A stretch of 7,408 bases of DNA from Bacteroidota bacterium (GTDB lineage: Bacteria; Bacteroidota; Bacteroidia; Bacteroidales; B18-G4): the NCBI GenBank assembly GCA_030635045.1, contig DAOVZP010000073.1, positions 1-7,408 on the forward strand. The letters are read 5' to 3'. Under the pieces are notes generated by a model. The model made no database searches. It was not told where the DNA came from and saw only the letters and a list, made by a program, of their open reading frames with translations. Both the position numbers and the translations under genes were made by a program. This document shows, piece after piece, positions 5,360 to 7,408 of this stretch. Every line of letters begins with the position of its first letter. Position 1 is the stretch's first letter.

Positions 5360-7384
5360 TCACCTGATGAGTACAAAAGAGGATTTCAGCGTGCCGGAAT
5401 CTCCACCCTCAGATGCATAGGTGATAATGCATACATAAACTCCGGAAGGTGCTGGTTTTCCCTTATGCTGCCCATCCCATCCCAGGCCAAATTCGCGGCT
5501 GGTGAATAGCAATTGTCCCCAGCGGTTATACACAGCAAGTCGATAGTCTCTGAAATCTGTGAAAACGCCAACAGGTTTATACACCGGATTTCTCCCTTCG
5601 GGAGTGAATGCATTGGGAAGATACAGGCTGGGCGTATACTCAATATAAATTTCATTTGACCAGCTATAAAGGTTGAATGTGCCATTTTCCAGAGCCCTGA
5701 CCTGGTACGCCAGAAGGCTGATCTCCCCGCTAAGGGCAGATATGTCATCCGTCCAGGTAAAAGTGGAGTTATCGGTGTCACCAATCTTTTCAGGTGTCCC
5801 GCCATCGTTGACAGTCCTGTATATTTCGTATCCGGATACACCAGTGGGCCAGCCCTGAAAAGCATTCCAACTGAGTTCATTTATCCCTGAAGATTCCTTT
5901 TCACCGGCTAGTAAAATGGTTCTCATAAGAGATGAAGGCAAAACTTCATTTCCGCAACTATCAACCAACTCCGATCGGTAATAATAGCTTTGACTATTGA
6001 CCTCTGCTGATTCATCATCATAGTAAACAACTGCTTGTCCGGATAATTCCAGTTCTGTAATCAGGTCGAAAGGACCGCTTGCTGATGCTGATCTGTAGAG
6101 ATTGAGTTGCGGGACATAGGCATAAGTGTCGGGCAGCAATGATAAGGTGACTAGTTCATTGTTGAAGACAGAGGCGTTTTCCAATTTATTGTCCTGTGGC
6201 TGCTTGTATTGCCAGGTCGTAAGTTCGCGTATGCAGGATGAAGAGGTAACCAGGTCTCCACTGCTGAAAGCCCTGATAAAATACCGATAAGCATGATCCG
6301 GCTCAAGGCCTTCATGCATGAATGCAGTAATGCCGGATGGCATGGTGGCCAGTATTCCGAAAGGACCTCCGTCAACACTTAAATATATCCTGTAAGCCTG
6401 GAGCGCCGGTGACACACTGATGTACTCAGTCCAGCTCAGGGTATTGTTCATGGTACAGGGATCAAAAATAACATCATGCAGCAGGATTGTCCGTTGGGGA
6501 AGATCATAACTCCCGGGACTGATATTTCCGCAGGTATCGAAAGCGGCGAGCGCATAGGAACGGTTCTGCAAACAGGGATCAAATGAAGGGTCAGCATAAC
6601 TTGTATTATCAATACCAAAAACAAAGGCCAGCGTATCATTGATATCATCCAGAACGTGATAGACGACATATCCACCGGCATCACCGGCAGGGCTTGCACT
6701 CCAGCCAAGCAGTACCTCTCCGGTGAAGGGGTTGATGCTCACCGAATCAAGTACAGGCATGGGTGGTGGGGTAATGTCCTCAAAAACAGCAGAAAAAATA
6801 TTAGATACTGATATGCAGCCTTCATCATTCCCAATCTCAATCTTGAAATACAAAGTGTCCCTGCACACTGCTACGGGGATTTCGAAATGGGTATTCATGG
6901 TAGAATCCACAAAGTTGAAGCCTGAAAAGGGGTTGTGCATCCAGATATGGTAATACTCCTTCGATCCCGGCAATAGTGGTACATGCATTGCATTCCAGTC
7001 AAGTACTGCCAGGTAGGGATCTGTATTGTTCACGGTCAGGTGCATGGTGTTGAGCGTATCTGAAATTATATCAGGTAAGGCATTTTGGTTGGTGGCTATA
7101 TAATACAGGTTCTGTTGCTGGTTGGCTGATGTCGGGCTATGGACATAGCTTGTAACATTGTAAAAAGTGATTACCTCTATTAATTGAAAAATATCCGGAT
7201 TGGATACAGTTGTGTGATAAATATCATAAGACACAAAAGCATCTTCATCCACGGGTGAATGCCAGCTCAGCCTGACATCCCCGCCATCCATTACCTCAAT
7301 ACATTTAAAAAAATGCACAGCCTGTGGCCTTGCCGACAAGGCACGGAACAGGATTGTGAATATGATGAGGAGACGTTTCTTCAT
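5360..7384 (-). CDS. Secreted multi-fibronectin-III protein with type IX secretion (gliding-motility-type, type B) C-terminal sorting domain
   Basis: Residues 1-22 are a signal peptide (MKKRLLIIFTILFRALSARPQA, with an unusual Arg inside the hydrophobic part). Residues about 23-583 break into six fibronectin-III-like modules of roughly 80-100 residues, at about 23-118, 119-202, 206-300, 301-390, 400-490 and 493-583. Strand cues such as VRLSWHSP, VLLGWSAS, NTLSWTEY and NELSWNAF are followed by SYDIYHT, GYVVYHV, AYRIYLS and GYEIYRT. Modules 3 and 5 end alike: D-x-CGN, then RTILL. Residues about 586-674 are the gliding-motility-associated C-terminal domain (YLPNAFTPEG, YNRWGQLLF, GWDGQHKGKPAPSGVYVCII), which directs cargo through the type IX system, in known cases with a PorP/SprF-type partner. 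No catalytic domain is visible, so it is probably a surface adhesin or structural protein. The ATG at 7384 follows an A-rich stretch. The gene ends 207 bases before guaB and appears to be a separate transcription unit. Confidence 0.9.
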   Translation of the reverse strand: MKKRLLIIFTILFRALSARPQAVHFFKCIEVMDGGDVRLSWHSPVDEDAFVSYDIYHTTVSNPDIFQLIEVITFYNVTSYVHSPTSANQQQNLYYIATNQNALPDIISDTLNTMHLTVNNTDPYLAVLDWNAMHVPLLPGSKEYYHIWMHNPFSGFNFVDSTMNTHFEIPVAVCRDTLYFKIEIGNDEGCISVSNIFSAVFEDITPPPMPVLDSVSINPFTGEVLLGWSASPAGDAGGYVVYHVLDDINDTLAFVFGIDNTSYADPSFDPCLQNRSYALAAFDTCGNISPGSYDLPQRTILLHDVIFDPCTMNNTLSWTEYISVSPALQAYRIYLSVDGGPFGILATMPSGITAFMHEGLEPDHAYRYFIRAFSSGDLVTSSSCIRELTTWQYKQPQDNKLENASVFNNELVTLSLLPDTYAYVPQLNLYRSASASGPFDLITELELSGQAVVYYDDESAEVNSQSYYYRSELVDSCGNEVLPSSLMRTILLAGEKESSGINELSWNAFQGWPTGVSGYEIYRTVNDGGTPEKIGDTDNSTFTWTDDISALSGEISLLAYQVRALENGTFNLYSWSNEIYIEYTPSLYLPNAFTPEGRNPVYKPVGVFTDFRDYRLAVYNRWGQLLFTSREFGLGWDGQHKGKPAPSGVYVCIITYASEGGDSGTLKSSFVLIR

Positions 7385-7408
7385 TTTCTTTTTAACGTAT
7401 AATGCAAA

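Noticed and set aside
5386..5880. A minus-strand open frame of 164 codons inside the T9SS cargo gene
   Set aside because: It is a frame-shifted shadow of the FN3 and sorting-domain coding sequence, which reads perfectly in the main frame.

Overview
The window looks like a chromosomal piece of a Bacteroidetes bacterium, probably from an environmental or uncultured lineage. The main evidence is a C-terminal type IX secretion (gliding-motility-associated, 'type B') sorting domain on the 674-residue protein. Further support comes from guaB followed by a run of SurA/PpiC-like foldase genes, starts without Shine-Dalgarno sequences, and possible TAnnTTTG promoter elements. Every gene that can be supported lies on the minus strand, so the biological order runs from right to left.

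Right part (5360-7384): a secreted protein with about six fibronectin-III-like modules and a T9SS sorting domain. Between it and guaB lie 207 bases with no gene. They hold a short repeat-like element (5231-5264) and two weak promoter candidates for guaB. Centre (3683-5152): guaB, a complete IMP dehydrogenase with its CBS pair and catalytic cysteine loop. Left centre (1619-3652, 769-1647 and from 710 leftward): three consecutive exported foldase-type genes. They are a 677-residue double-parvulin PPIase, a 292-residue lipoprotein with a degenerate parvulin-like region, and the N-terminus of a classical SurA. The spacing (30-base gap, overlap, 58-base gap) suggests one operon of periplasmic chaperones for outer-membrane or secreted proteins, probably read through from guaB. 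The neighbouring T9SS cargo is the kind of exported client such foldases may handle, but that link is inference.

Left end (1-345): SurA stops matching its family after about residue 127. From there the minus strand reads, in another frame, as a right-handed parallel beta-helix protein that runs off the window edge. The switch lies in a roughly 15-base stretch that makes sense in both frames and contains an EcoRI site. This is the most unusual point in the window. It is most simply an assembly or cloning chimera, or else a real recombination that destroyed surA. I see no convincing new biological system; no RNA genes, CRISPR arrays or mobile-element genes were recognised.
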